NCBI RefSeq assembly: GCF_013456555.2
Contig: NZ_CP059154.1
Coordinates: 3,224,001-3,288,000, forward strand
DNA from: Natrinema zhouii
Lineage (GTDB): Archaea; Halobacteriota; Halobacteria; Halobacteriales; Natrialbaceae
Reading direction: 5' to 3'
Length of the DNA: 64,000 nt
The notes beneath the pieces are model-generated. The model saw only the letters and a list, made by a program, of their open reading frames with translations, had not been told where the DNA came from and searched no databases. Each line of letters begins with the position of its first letter. Within the stretch, counting starts at the first letter, position 1. Shown piece by piece: positions 35,132 to 44,667 of this stretch. A program made the position numbers and the translations under genes.

Positions 35132-35437
35132 ATGATAGACCGACTGGAGAAGGAAGTCGATATGCTGGAACGTCATCTGCAGGTCCTGAAGATGGTTATC
35201 GAGAACGAGCCAATCGGGATCGTCAAGATGTCGAACGAAACCGGATACCCCCACCACAAGGTTCGCTACTCGCTTCGAGTCCTCGAGGAAGAGAACCTGA
35301 TCGAGCCCTCGAGTCAGGGAGCGATCAAGACCGAGCGCACCGCCGAGTTCGTCGACGAACTCGACGGCAAGATCGACGACATCGTCGACAAGCTCGACGG
35401 CATGAAGATCGAAGACGTCGCAGAGATCGAAGGCTAG
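35132..35437 (+). CDS. Conserved haloarchaeal winged-helix regulator
   Basis: 101 aa. A basic-acidic helix MIDRLEKEVDMLERHLQVLKMV leads into a winged helix: ENEPIGIVKMSNETGYPHHKVRYSLRVLEEENLIEPSSQG. A C-terminal coiled coil follows (DELDGKIDDIVDKLDGMK), suited to dimerisation. It is a stand-alone gene with a strong TATA box and a T-run terminator, suggesting high, independent expression. The target is unknown. Confidence 0.85.
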   Translation: MIDRLEKEVDMLERHLQVLKMVIENEPIGIVKMSNETGYPHHKVRYSLRVLEEENLIEPSSQGAIKTERTAEFVDELDGKIDDIVDKLDGMKIEDVAEIEG

Positions 35438-35520
35438 TCTCGCGTCCGATTCGGACGTCGTCGCCCGTCCCCGCGACTGACAGCCGGTGCGACGCCGACA
35501 GACGGCACTTCTTTCCGCCG

Positions 35521-35526
35521 TTTTTT
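35521..35526 (+). terminator. T-run terminator after the winged-helix gene
   Basis: Six T residues 84 bp downstream of the stop, preceded by a GACGGC-ACTTCTTTCC-GCCG imperfect stem. Confidence 0.4.
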
Positions 35527-35589
35527 GCCAGATAGCGTAGCTCATATGCCAGTCACCACACAATTTATGCGGTTTCAGCAGGGCCGTGA

Positions 35590-35865
35590 ACGTTTCGCTC
35601 ATACTGGCAACAGGGAATCGCCACGTCCTCCCCAGCCGATTCACTCACTCCCGATGGTCGTTCGCTCATCCCTCGCGCACTGTCGAACCGCGACTCGCTG
35701 TCGGCTCACGGGTCGCTGCTCACGGCTCACGTCGTTCGCCGTTCGCTTCTCGAGGACCTCGCTGTGCTCGGACCTCGCATTCGCTCCCCGTTCGCTCTTC
35801 GAGGCCTCACTCCGTTCGGCCTCGTGCCGCTCGCCGCGGCACAGCGCGCGCCACCGCGCGCCGGT
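35590..35865 (-). repeat. Intergenic hairpin-rich repeat, copy B (inverted)
   Basis: In minus orientation it carries the same ends as copies A and C. At the low-coordinate side it reads CAGGGAATCGCCACGTCCTC and CCCAGCCGATT, the reverse complement of the shared right end. At the high side CGCCGCGGCACAGCG and GCCACCGCGCG is the reverse complement of the left end. The interior differs: imperfect hairpins such as CGAGGCC ... GGCCTCG (about 35796-35824). The flanking DNA up to 35995 holds no gene. Confidence 0.75.
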
Positions 35866-35995
35866 TTGGTGGTCAGGAGGGACACGAATCGTCTGCAGCT
35901 CTCACTCGGCGATCGGCAGTGGACATTCTCGATACAGTGGTGACGACTGCTACCAACGGAGACAGAAAACCGAACTCGGATTCGATAGCGACGGC

Positions 35996-38626
35996 CTACA
36001 GCTCGGGTACGTTCATGTGGAATCCCTCGGAGCGGGACTCGACCAGACAGAGGTGGTAGCCGTCCTTCCGCGAGAGGTTGACGTAACTCAGCTTCGAGCC
36101 CCGGCTGAGGAAGCCGCCGCTCGTGGCCTGCTCGGCCACCTCGAGCGCGCCGGGTTCGAAGTAACTCGAGGTGACAGCGATGGCGGCCGCCAGATCCGGA
36201 TAGTTCGCCTTCACCGCGGAGGCGGCTTCCTCGAGTTCGCCGAGCAGCTCCTGTGTTGCCGGCTCCCGCGAGTCGTTCAACGTGACTAACACGAGCGGGT
36301 TCCCCATCTTGTCGAACGCGACGAGATCAAAGGTTACCTGGTCGGGAACGTCCTCGGTCTCGTCGTCCGCGAGCGAGATAGTCGCGTCGAGCTCGGCCCG
36401 ATCGATCCGCGGGATCGCGTCGTACAGGTCACCCAACCCGTCCGCGTTGCCCGTGTCGCGGATCTCGTAGAGTAAGATCTCCGTGAGCCAGGTGACGAAC
36501 CGGTGCTCCATCGTCGACGTGAGGAACTCCTCGTAGGGCACCCCGTCGACGATGGCGTCGCTCGAGTCGAACCCGGTGTGGTGTTCCAGCCGCAGATTCG
36601 ACGCGACCTCGTCGCGATCGACGGTGCCGTCGTGGGCCGTCTCGAGGGTCGGCTGGCTCTTCGACCCGTACCGAACGAAGAGGTTCGTCCCCGAGAGCGC
36701 CTGCTGGGGCGAGAGCTGGGTCCCTGCGCTCGCTCCGGCTCCCCCTGCTCCCGCGTCGTCGGCCCCGCGCTCGCGGGCCCGCTCGAGTTCCGTCTCGAGG
36801 GCCGCGATCCGTGACTGGAGTCGCTCGACTGTCCCGGAGAGCTCCTCGTTTTCCGACCGCAGCCGGTCGCGTTCGGCCTCGAGTTCGTTGGCTTTCGTCA
36901 CGAGCGCATCGCGTTGCTCCTGTAGCGTCTCGAGTTTCTCGGTGAGCGCCGCGACCCGTTCGCTCTGTGCATCGGTCGCGTCGGCGGCCGCTCCCGCTGC
37001 GCTCCCCGACTCCGCGTCCTGGGATCCATCCCTGCGCGAGTCGGACGCGGCCGCGGTCGCGGTCGCCGCTGTCGACGTCTCCGTCGGTGGCTCGGCACCC
37101 TCCGAGGACCGTGTGTCCGCTCGAGCATCGCTCGACGGAGTGTCAGCCGAACTCGCGTCGGCCGATGGCGATGACTGCTCCGTCGACGACCGATCCGATT
37201 TCGTCTCGCGGGCACCCGCGCTCGCGTTGACTGCCGCCTTGCTATTCTTCGGATCGATCGACGGAATACGCCGCGTCTCGCGCCACTCCTCCTCGCGTTC
37301 GAACTGTTCCTCGAGTCCGTCGTCCTCGCTCGCCTCCTCGGCCTCGGCGGGGGATTCGTCACTGGACGATTCGACTGCTGTCGTCTCGTCGTCCCCGTTC
37401 CCCGTTACCTCGTCATCGTCCTCATCCTCGTCCACGCCATCGTCCTCGTCGACCCAGGAAATATCGTTCTGTTCGAGTTCCTCGGCCGCTGCCTCGACCT
37501 CGGCGAGGTCGGGACTCGAGGCGGACTCGTTGGCAGGCGACGCTTCGACTCCGGGCTCTGCCGGCGTCGGTTCCGACGCTGATTCCGCTTCCGACTCGGC
37601 CTCCGTCTCGGGGGCAGTCGGCTCGACGGGTGCGGCGTCGGGATCCACGTATTCGGTCGACTCGAGCTCCGTGGTCGCGTCCTGCTCCGATAGCTCGCGT
37701 TCGTCGTCCGCGTCAGTCTCGTCAGGACGAGGATCCGATTCGCGATCGACGGACGGCCCCGATTCGGTGATGCCCGCTGTGGTCGACTCCTGTTTCGCCT
37801 CGCTCTCGTCGGTCGTCGTGATACCCGTTGGATCGGCCGTCAGGTCGACCTCCGACGACACCGACGGCTCGTCGTCGACGGTGCTGTCTTCGATCGAGTC
37901 GCTCCCGGTCGCGTCGTCGGTGTCGACGGCATCGGTGCTCGAGATGTCGATCGGATCGATCGAATGGCTCGTCGCGTCGGCGGTCGAATCGGATGTCGAA
38001 TCGGCAGCGCCGACGCCGACCGCGGGGTCGGACGGCTCGGAATCCGTTGTCGATTCCGTCGCCGATCCCGAATCGGGCTCGTCGCCCGTTCCCGGTACGT
38101 CAATGATGTCGATCTCGACGTCGGTGACCGTGTAGATGCCAACCTCGTCGGCCGCTCGCTCGAACGCCTCGTCGCCGGTGAGCAGCCGTTCGGCGTTGCC
38201 GATGTAGGCCGCGGCCATCCGGCGACCGCCGTAGTAGACGGCGTAGTAGTCGCCGCTGAGCACGTTCTCACTCAGTTCGACGTAGCCGGTAAACGAGCCG
38301 CTCTGAAGCGTGCTGTCGACCTCACGAAGAGGCGTCTCCTTGGTGTAATATTTCGCCCGTGCCTCGCCGCCCCGTTCCTCCATCGTATAGAGTAAGGGGA
38401 GCGACGGGTGGGGAGCCTCGTACTGGGTACCCGAGGCGTTATCGAAGTCCTCGATATCGCCGTCGATGACGCCGACGATGCGGCCGTTGAGCATAAAGAG
38501 CCACGTACCGGCTGCCGATACGGCACCCGAGAAATCACCAGCAGCGAGATCGGAGAGACCATCGAAACCGCCGTTGAAGGGGCGGGAGTCCCACTCCTCG
38601 ACGCGCTCCTGCGTGCGCGAGTCCAT
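35996..38626 (-). CDS. Large haloarchaeal protein: N-terminal domain, acidic low-complexity linker, coiled coil, nuclease-like C-terminus
   Basis: 876 aa, four parts. Residues 1-180 are a compact domain (FNGGFDGLSDLAAGDFSGAV, GTWLFMLNGRIVGVIDGDIED, SGDYYAVYYGGRRMAAAYIG). Residues about 185-510 are a disordered Ser/Asp/Glu/Thr linker with no repeats of fixed length. Residues about 555-620 form a coiled coil (LTEKLETLQEQRDALVTKAN). Residues about 640-876 form a second domain with VTFDLVAFDKMGNPLVLVTLND and AAIAVTSSYFEPGALEVAEQ, which recalls a degenerate PD-(D/E)XK fold. I believe it is a DUF7527-type protein. Role unknown; possibly a scaffold. Confidence 0.8.
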   Translation of the reverse strand: MDSRTQERVEEWDSRPFNGGFDGLSDLAAGDFSGAVSAAGTWLFMLNGRIVGVIDGDIEDFDNASGTQYEAPHPSLPLLYTMEERGGEARAKYYTKETPLREVDSTLQSGSFTGYVELSENVLSGDYYAVYYGGRRMAAAYIGNAERLLTGDEAFERAADEVGIYTVTDVEIDIIDVPGTGDEPDSGSATESTTDSEPSDPAVGVGAADSTSDSTADATSHSIDPIDISSTDAVDTDDATGSDSIEDSTVDDEPSVSSEVDLTADPTGITTTDESEAKQESTTAGITESGPSVDRESDPRPDETDADDERELSEQDATTELESTEYVDPDAAPVEPTAPETEAESEAESASEPTPAEPGVEASPANESASSPDLAEVEAAAEELEQNDISWVDEDDGVDEDEDDDEVTGNGDDETTAVESSSDESPAEAEEASEDDGLEEQFEREEEWRETRRIPSIDPKNSKAAVNASAGARETKSDRSSTEQSSPSADASSADTPSSDARADTRSSEGAEPPTETSTAATATAAASDSRRDGSQDAESGSAAGAAADATDAQSERVAALTEKLETLQEQRDALVTKANELEAERDRLRSENEELSGTVERLQSRIAALETELERARERGADDAGAGGAGASAGTQLSPQQALSGTNLFVRYGSKSQPTLETAHDGTVDRDEVASNLRLEHHTGFDSSDAIVDGVPYEEFLTSTMEHRFVTWLTEILLYEIRDTGNADGLGDLYDAIPRIDRAELDATISLADDETEDVPDQVTFDLVAFDKMGNPLVLVTLNDSREPATQELLGELEEAASAVKANYPDLAAAIAVTSSYFEPGALEVAEQATSGGFLSRGSKLSYVNLSRKDGYHLCLVESRSEGFHMNVPEL

Positions 38627-38674
38627 ACGTCAACAAGCGGGAACCACACCAAATACGTTTCGCCTAGAAATTGC

Positions 38675-38953
38675 CTATATCTTCGATTCTGCGTCCTCGG
38701 CGAGCTCCTTCATCCGCTTGCCGATCCGACCGGCGCTCGAGAACTCGTCTTCGCTCATCGCGCTCGCGAGGGCGTTGCCGAGGACGAAGACCGCGTGTTT
38801 GTGCTCGCTCTTCGATTTGTGGACGTGCGAGGGATCGACGTCGAGCTGGCGGTAGTGATCGAACAGCGTTTCGTCGACCTCCTCGCGCTCCGAGAAGTAC
38901 TCCATGATGACGACGAGTTCTTCGTGAAGCTCGAGGAGTTCGTCTTTATGCAT
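38675..38953 (-). CDS. UPF0058 family protein
   Basis: 92 aa, all helical: MHKDELLELHEELVVIMEYF, then DVDPSHVHKSKSEHKHAVFVLGNALASAMSED and a terminal basic helix RIGKRMKELAEDAE. Conserved across euryarchaea; function unknown. The start MHKDEL was chosen because the frame upstream is non-conserved. Confidence 0.9.
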   Translation of the reverse strand: MHKDELLELHEELVVIMEYFSEREEVDETLFDHYRQLDVDPSHVHKSKSEHKHAVFVLGNALASAMSEDEFSSAGRIGKRMKELAEDAESKI

Positions 38954-39021
38954 ACCCGTGTGTACGAACGGTTTCGATTTAAGCGTTGTGTGGCCGAGCG
39001 TCGCAAGAGCGGACGGAAGCG

Positions 39022-39666
39022 CTAACGGCCCGATACGTCCAGTTCGCTGTCGTGCCGACGATAGATGGTGAGTGCCAGCGAGGCGATCCAGCCGCCGAGA
39101 GCGAGGGCAGCAATGAACTCGGGGACGGCGAACCACGTGCCGGTATCGGTGCTCTCGCTGAGGGACAGCAGCCATCCCAGCCAGACCAGCGGGTGAACGA
39201 TTCCGAACCAGAACGAAACGATCGCGAGGCGACCGTCGCTGGCCAGCGCGGCTCCGGTGCCGTATATCCACCCTGCAAACGGGGGGACGCCGAATACGGT
39301 CAGCGCCGCGAAACCGTGCAGGTTCCGCTCGAGGTAGAGCGTCGTATGATCGAGAAAGAACACTCCGACACCGATCATCCCGGCGACGGCGACCGCGAGT
39401 AGCACGGTACCGATGCGCTCGAGGGCGTTACGGCTCTCGATCCATAGCCGCCACGCGAAGGGCAGGCCGATCAGTCCGCCGACGATCAGTCCCCCGTTGA
39501 ACAGGAGAAACGTCGGCGCACCGTAGCGACCCATATCGGAGAGCGCCCGTCGCTGCCACGTGAACGTCTCGGACGGTGCGACGATCGTGGCGAGCACGAT
39601 CGCCCCTAGTGAGACGATTGCCCCGGCGAACCCGCAGTACGTCGCAACCGATCTCCTGTCAGCCAT
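39022..39666 (-). CDS. DUF998 integral membrane protein
   Basis: 214 aa from MADRRSVATY (an ATG 15 bp upstream is possible). About six membrane helices. Family landmarks are the first helix GFAGAIVSLGAIVLATIVAP, the loop FTWQRRALSDMGRYGAPTF and LFNGGLIVGGLIGLPF. Function unknown. Separate from its neighbours. Confidence 0.85.
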   Translation of the reverse strand: MADRRSVATYCGFAGAIVSLGAIVLATIVAPSETFTWQRRALSDMGRYGAPTFLLFNGGLIVGGLIGLPFAWRLWIESRNALERIGTVLLAVAVAGMIGVGVFFLDHTTLYLERNLHGFAALTVFGVPPFAGWIYGTGAALASDGRLAIVSFWFGIVHPLVWLGWLLSLSESTDTGTWFAVPEFIAALALGGWIASLALTIYRRHDSELDVSGR

Positions 39667-39825
39667 AGCACTGGCTCGCATGTGCGTCTATATCGACATG
39701 ACTATTCGGATTGCGTATTCTGGCAGGAGGGAATGACCGTGCAGAAGCAAATTCCAGTGATCTGTGAGAAATCACGTTGGTTCGTGGTCAGTGATAACGC
39801 GGACGCTGGAAACAATACCCGACGC

Positions 39826-40293
39826 TCAGAGTTCGACGCCGCTGGGGATCAGACTGTGTTGTCTGAGCAGGCTCCCCTCGTCGTCGTAGACGAGGAACGT
39901 TCGCTTGTCGTAGCTAACAAACGAGTCGCCGTCGAGCGTGATTTCGACCTCGTACCGACCCTCGTCGTCGGCCGAATCGCCGTACCCCCGCGCGGCCTGA
40001 ATGAACTGAAGGACGTCGTCGGCGTCTTCGTTGAGTTCGAGGATGAACTCGCCAGTGACGCGGTTGGTGACGCTCACCACACCCGCGGTGTCGTCGCCGA
40101 GTGGCCCCTGTAATCGGAGGGCAACGTCCGTCTCGCTCGCCTCGAGAACGTCGCCACTGGGATCAGTCAGGCGCTCGCGAAGCATCGTCGCCGGGCCGGT
40201 GAAATCGATCGATACCACGGGCTTTTTCGGCTCGCCGTCGGTCTCGACCCAGTCGATATTAGCGACATCTAACGTGAAGTGCTCGCGCCTCAT
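39826..40293 (-). CDS. DUF5793-type haloarchaeal protein
   Basis: 155 aa from MRREHFTLDV. All-beta pattern with a central helix: ANIDWVETDGEPKKPVVSID, ATMLRERLTDPSGDVLEASE, VALRLQGPLGDDTAGVV, VLQFIQAARGYGD, TFLVYDDEGSLLRQHSLIP. It is a conserved single-copy haloarchaeal family (DUF5793, from memory) with no known role. Divergent from the secretion ATPase. Confidence 0.8.
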   Translation of the reverse strand: MRREHFTLDVANIDWVETDGEPKKPVVSIDFTGPATMLRERLTDPSGDVLEASETDVALRLQGPLGDDTAGVVSVTNRVTGEFILELNEDADDVLQFIQAARGYGDSADDEGRYEVEITLDGDSFVSYDKRTFLVYDDEGSLLRQHSLIPSGVEL

Positions 40294-40463
40294 TCCGTAT
40301 CTGACTCTTCGGACTCCCACGGTATGAACGTAACGCACGACAGAGGAGTAGCACAACTGGTTCGAGAAACGGATAGTTTTCCGTCGACGAACCGATCGGA
40401 CCCGCTGGTCGGCCGTCTCCTTTATGACAGTCGCGTCCGGACGTGTCGCGAAACCAGCGATCG

Positions 40464-42293
40464 ATGGAATCCCCAGAATCCAACGGCTCGGACGAAGCAA
40501 CAAACGACGTCGAGAGCGACGTCGACGCCCGCTCGCACGACGATTCGGCGGGTACCGCCGCCGACGGTTCGGCGGCGGCCGACGACGAGCGTCGCGAGTC
40601 GACCATCGACGCCGCTCGGCGCACGCTCCGACAAGTCGTCGAAACCCTGCAGGGATCGACGGTCGATGTCGGTGACTACGAGCCGGGTCGCCACGGCTCC
40701 CTGGTCACGTTCGACGATCCCGACGGGTTCGAAGCGGTCGATTGCTACTGGGTCAACGCGCCGTTTTCGTTCATCTCGGTCGGCTACGACCACGACGCCA
40801 GCGAACACCGGTACCGGACCGTCGAACCGACGCTACGCGAGGACGAGGCGGTCTTACTCGAGACGCTGCTCGAGGACGTGCGCGATCCGCTGTTGTACCG
40901 CGAACACGAGGGCAATGACGTCGAGTCGCTACTCCGAGAGACGGCCCGAGAGTACCTGGAACGCTACGGGGCCGAGATCGACACGGCGACGTTCTACCGC
41001 CTGTTTTACTACATCCACCGGGACTTCCGGGGGTACGGTCCGCTCGACCCGATCATGCACGATCCCCACGTCGAGGACGTCTCCTGTGACGGCTACGAGC
41101 TGCCGATCTTCGTCTATCACGACGAGTACACCGACATCGAGACGAACGTCTCGTTCGCGAAGCCCGAACTCGATCGGTTCGTCGTCCGGCTGGCCCAGCA
41201 CTCGGGCCGGCATATCTCCATCGGCGACCTGATGGTCGAGACGACCCTCCCCGACGGCTCCCGAGCTGAACTCGCGCTGGGCGAAGAGGTGACGCCGCGC
41301 GGCTCGGCCTTCACGATCCGGAAGTACGCCGACGAACCGTTCACGCCGATCGATCTGCTCGAGTACGGCACGTTCGACGTCGAACAGCTGGCCTACCTCT
41401 GGCTCGCGATCGAGCACAACAAGAGCCTGCTCTTCGCGGGCGGCACCGCGTCGGGGAAGACGACGAGCATGAACGCCATCTCGATGTTCGTCCCGCCCCG
41501 TTCCAAGGTGGTGACAATCGAGGACACCCGCGAACTCCAACTCTCCCACGACAACTGGCTCTCTTCACTCACGCGCGAGCGAGTGCACGAGGGAACCGAC
41601 GTGACGATGTACGATCTGTTGCGGTCCGCTCTCAGGCACCGCCCCGAGTACATCATCGTCGGCGAAGTCCGCGGCGAGGAGGCGATGACCCTCTTTCAGG
41701 CGATGAATACCGGCCACACGACCTACTCGACGATGCACGCCGATTCGGTGCAGACGGCCATCAACCGGCTCGAGAACGAGCCGATCAACGTCCCCCGGGC
41801 GATGGTCCAGAGCCTCGACGTGCTCGCGGTACAGACGTTGACGCGCTCGGGCGACCAGCGCGTGCGCCGGAACAAGGTCCTCGCCGAGATCGAAGGCGTC
41901 GACCAGCGAACCGGCGAACTCGATTACTCGACGGCCTACGAGTGGGACGGCGAGACCGACAGCTTCCAGAGCACCGGCAGCAAGCTCCTCTCGGAGATCC
42001 GTGACGAACGCGGCTGGAGTCAGCAGGCGCTCCTGACCGAACTCTCGAACCGCGAGCGGTTCCTCGAGTACCTGCAGGAAAACGACATCACCGACTACCG
42101 GCGCTTTACCGCGCTCGTCAACGAGTACTACAGCGACCCGGATCGGATCCTCGAGACGATCAGTGACGATGCTGGAGACGACGGTGATGACGATCCGGCG
42201 GGTGACGACGATAGCGCCGCAACCACTCACCTCAAGACGGGAAGTGTCGACGGATCGGCCGAAACCGGAGCCGGGAGCGCTCGAGACGGATGA
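40464..42293 (+). CDS. Type II/IV secretion (pilus-assembly) ATPase, PilB/VirB11 superfamily
   Basis: 609 aa from MESPESNGSD (GTG at 40443 is possible). An acidic N-terminal tail precedes the core. The N-domain includes DPHVEDVSCDGYELPIFVYH. Walker A GGTASGKTTS is at about 326, the Asp box VVTIEDTRELQL, Walker B YIIVGEVRGEEA and the His box HTTYSTMHAD. A C-terminal 90-aa extension ends in acidic repeats. It hydrolyses ATP to assemble archaeal type IV pili. It overlaps the next gene by ATGA. No prepilin is encoded within the window. Confidence 0.93.
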   Translation: MESPESNGSDEATNDVESDVDARSHDDSAGTAADGSAAADDERRESTIDAARRTLRQVVETLQGSTVDVGDYEPGRHGSLVTFDDPDGFEAVDCYWVNAPFSFISVGYDHDASEHRYRTVEPTLREDEAVLLETLLEDVRDPLLYREHEGNDVESLLRETAREYLERYGAEIDTATFYRLFYYIHRDFRGYGPLDPIMHDPHVEDVSCDGYELPIFVYHDEYTDIETNVSFAKPELDRFVVRLAQHSGRHISIGDLMVETTLPDGSRAELALGEEVTPRGSAFTIRKYADEPFTPIDLLEYGTFDVEQLAYLWLAIEHNKSLLFAGGTASGKTTSMNAISMFVPPRSKVVTIEDTRELQLSHDNWLSSLTRERVHEGTDVTMYDLLRSALRHRPEYIIVGEVRGEEAMTLFQAMNTGHTTYSTMHADSVQTAINRLENEPINVPRAMVQSLDVLAVQTLTRSGDQRVRRNKVLAEIEGVDQRTGELDYSTAYEWDGETDSFQSTGSKLLSEIRDERGWSQQALLTELSNRERFLEYLQENDITDYRRFTALVNEYYSDPDRILETISDDAGDDGDDDPAGDDDSAATTHLKTGSVDGSAETGAGSARDG

Positions 42294-44404
42294 ACCTCGT
42301 CACCGTCGGTCCGTTGGCGGTCGCGGTGGTGCTCTGTGTGCCGATCCTGCTCGCCAGATACGTCGACCGCGTCGATCGGGTCCTGAGCCGGATCGCGATC
42401 CGGCTCTTCGGGGGCGCCGTCGATGCAGTTCGTGGCGAGCGCCCCGACAGACAAGCGGCGTTGCGAGCCGCACAGCTGCCGACGACCGGCCGCGATTACG
42501 GGTCGAAGACGCTCCTGTACGCCGCCACCGCTGCCGTCGTCGGTTCGATTCTCGGTGTCTACGCCACCTGGGGCCTTCTCGTTCTCCTCTCGATCGATCC
42601 CGAGACGATGCGGGCGGCGCTCCCGGGGCCACTCGCGGCCCTCGCGGCCGTGGGCGGGCTCTCGTCCCTGTCGCTCGGCCGACTCGTCGTCCTCCTGGGC
42701 GGCTCCGCGCTTACCTTCGGGACCGTTGCCGGCTACGGCGCGTACTGGCTCCGGTGGTGGTATCCGGGGTACGTCGCCGACGCCCGCGCTCGACGGATCG
42801 AAGCGGGGTTGCCCGCGCTGGTCGCGTTCATCTACGCGCTCTCGCGAAGCGGCATGGCGTTCCCGGAGGTCGTCCGCGTCGTCGCCGATCAGCAGGACAC
42901 CTACGGCGAGGCCGCCGCGGAGTTTTCGGTCGCGGTCCGGAGCATGGACACGTTCGGCACCGACGTCATCACCGCCCTCCAGACGATGGGGCGGCGCTCG
43001 CCCGACCCGCAGTTCCGCGAGTTCACCGAAAACCTCGTCAGCGTCCTCCAGAGCGGCCAGGGCCTCTCGGCGTTCCTCGAGCGCCAGTATCAGGACTACC
43101 GCGAGGACGCCGAATCACAGCAGGAAAGTGCCCTCGATTTGCTCGGGACGCTGGCCGAGGCCTACGTCACGGTGCTAGTCGCGGGGCCGCTCTTTCTCAT
43201 CACCATCCTCGTCGTCATGGGGATCGCCGGCGACGACACGTTCGGGCAGTTGCGAACGTTCGTCTACCTCGTCTTACCCGTGGCGAATATCGGGTTCATC
43301 GTGTATCTGAGCACGGTGACCGACCGGCTCGATCCCAGCAGCGATGTCGACGGGAAGTCGCCCGACGTCGACACACCGGCAGTCGATACGAAGTCGGCTG
43401 CCGTCGAGCTGCAGGCGGACGGCGGGGGTCGTCCGGATGGGGACGCCGCCACCGGACCAGCCCCGACTCCGCACCCGAACGTCGAACGGGTGCGGTACTA
43501 CCGCTTGCTGGCCGGAATTCGAGATCGGTTCGGCCACCCGATCCGAACGCTCGTCGAGCGGCCGACGCTCACGCTCGTGCTCACCGTCCCGATCGTGCTC
43601 GCAGTAGTGGCGAACCGGCTTCCGACGGCGCTCGAGGGCGGGTTCGACGCGACCACGGTCGACGACACCATCGCCGTCGGGGCCTTCGGGGTCCTGACCG
43701 TCTTCGCGATCGCGTACGAACTCCACCGTCGCCGACTCTCGGCGATCGAAGGCGCGGTGCCGGATCTGCTCGATCGGCTCGCCAGCGTCAACGAGGCCGG
43801 TATGTCGATCGTGACGTCGATCGGCCGGGTTCGAGAGTCCGATCTCGGGCCGCTCGGTCCCGAACTCGATCGGATCTGGAACGACGTCCAGTGGGGTGCC
43901 GACCTCCAGACGGCGCTGGCCCGATTCGAGGCCCGCGTCGGCACCCGATCGATTTCCCGGGTCGTCACGCTGCTGACCGAGTCGATGAAGGCCAGCGGCA
44001 ACCTCGAGACCACCCTCCGAATTGCCGCGCGACAGGCGGCGGCCGATCGCCGCCTCGAGCGCGAGCGCAAGCAGGCGATGGTCGAGTACATGGTGGTCGT
44101 CTACGTCTCGTTTCTGGTCTTCCTGTTCATCATCGCGGTGCTCGCCGGCTATCTCATCCCGAGTCTCCCGACCGACGGTGCGGAACTTTCCGCCGCGTCC
44201 GGCTCCGGTATCAGCGGGCTCGGCGGGTTCTCCCAGGCCAGCGCCGACGGCTACGCGATCCTGTTCTTCCACGCAACCCTCGTCCAGGGCACGCTCTCGG
44301 GGCTAATCGCCGGCCAGTTGAGCACCGGTGATATCAGAGCGGGCGCGAAACACGCCGCGGCCATGGTCGGCCTCTCCGTGCTGATTTTCGCGATTCTGCT
44401 CTGA
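42290..44404 (+). CDS. Pilus-assembly membrane platform protein (TadC/PilC-like, two T2SSF domains)
   Basis: 704 aa with about nine membrane helices. Two T2SSF domains appear: GLPALVAFIYALSRSGMAFPEVVRVVAD ... SGQGLSAFLERQYQDYRED (about 180-280), and VPDLLDRLASVNEAGMSIVTSIGRV ... ESMKASGNLETTLRIAA (about 490-590). The domains are separated by a linker rich in Asp, Gly and Pro (about 350-395). It is the membrane platform for the preceding ATPase, coupled by a 4 bp overlap. This fused, two-domain form is typical of haloarchaea. Confidence 0.92.
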   Translation: MNLVTVGPLAVAVVLCVPILLARYVDRVDRVLSRIAIRLFGGAVDAVRGERPDRQAALRAAQLPTTGRDYGSKTLLYAATAAVVGSILGVYATWGLLVLLSIDPETMRAALPGPLAALAAVGGLSSLSLGRLVVLLGGSALTFGTVAGYGAYWLRWWYPGYVADARARRIEAGLPALVAFIYALSRSGMAFPEVVRVVADQQDTYGEAAAEFSVAVRSMDTFGTDVITALQTMGRRSPDPQFREFTENLVSVLQSGQGLSAFLERQYQDYREDAESQQESALDLLGTLAEAYVTVLVAGPLFLITILVVMGIAGDDTFGQLRTFVYLVLPVANIGFIVYLSTVTDRLDPSSDVDGKSPDVDTPAVDTKSAAVELQADGGGRPDGDAATGPAPTPHPNVERVRYYRLLAGIRDRFGHPIRTLVERPTLTLVLTVPIVLAVVANRLPTALEGGFDATTVDDTIAVGAFGVLTVFAIAYELHRRRLSAIEGAVPDLLDRLASVNEAGMSIVTSIGRVRESDLGPLGPELDRIWNDVQWGADLQTALARFEARVGTRSISRVVTLLTESMKASGNLETTLRIAARQAAADRRLERERKQAMVEYMVVVYVSFLVFLFIIAVLAGYLIPSLPTDGAELSAASGSGISGLGGFSQASADGYAILFFHATLVQGTLSGLIAGQLSTGDIRAGAKHAAAMVGLSVLIFAILL

Positions 44405-44667
44405 CCGGCAGCCGCGTCACGCCCGATATTTCCCGACCGTCGCCGCTGTCGATGTAGAAACGCTTTAGTCCCCGACGCCGGAAGCAGTGGTGGGAAGCGC
44501 ACGGCCGCAAATCCGACTGTGTCACCCACTCTTCCGGGTGGCTTGGGATTGCGGAAGTGCACGGCGAGAGCCACCTACTGTCGCACAGCACGATCTACCC
44601 GTCGCGGGCCAGTGACTGTCGCTCGACAGTATACACGCGCGGTCAGTGCGATTCCTATCCTCAACCA

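Noticed and set aside
35525..36289. 254-aa plus-strand frame over repeat copy B
   Set aside because: It spans the repeat and then the antisense of the 876-aa gene, with no recognisable domain.
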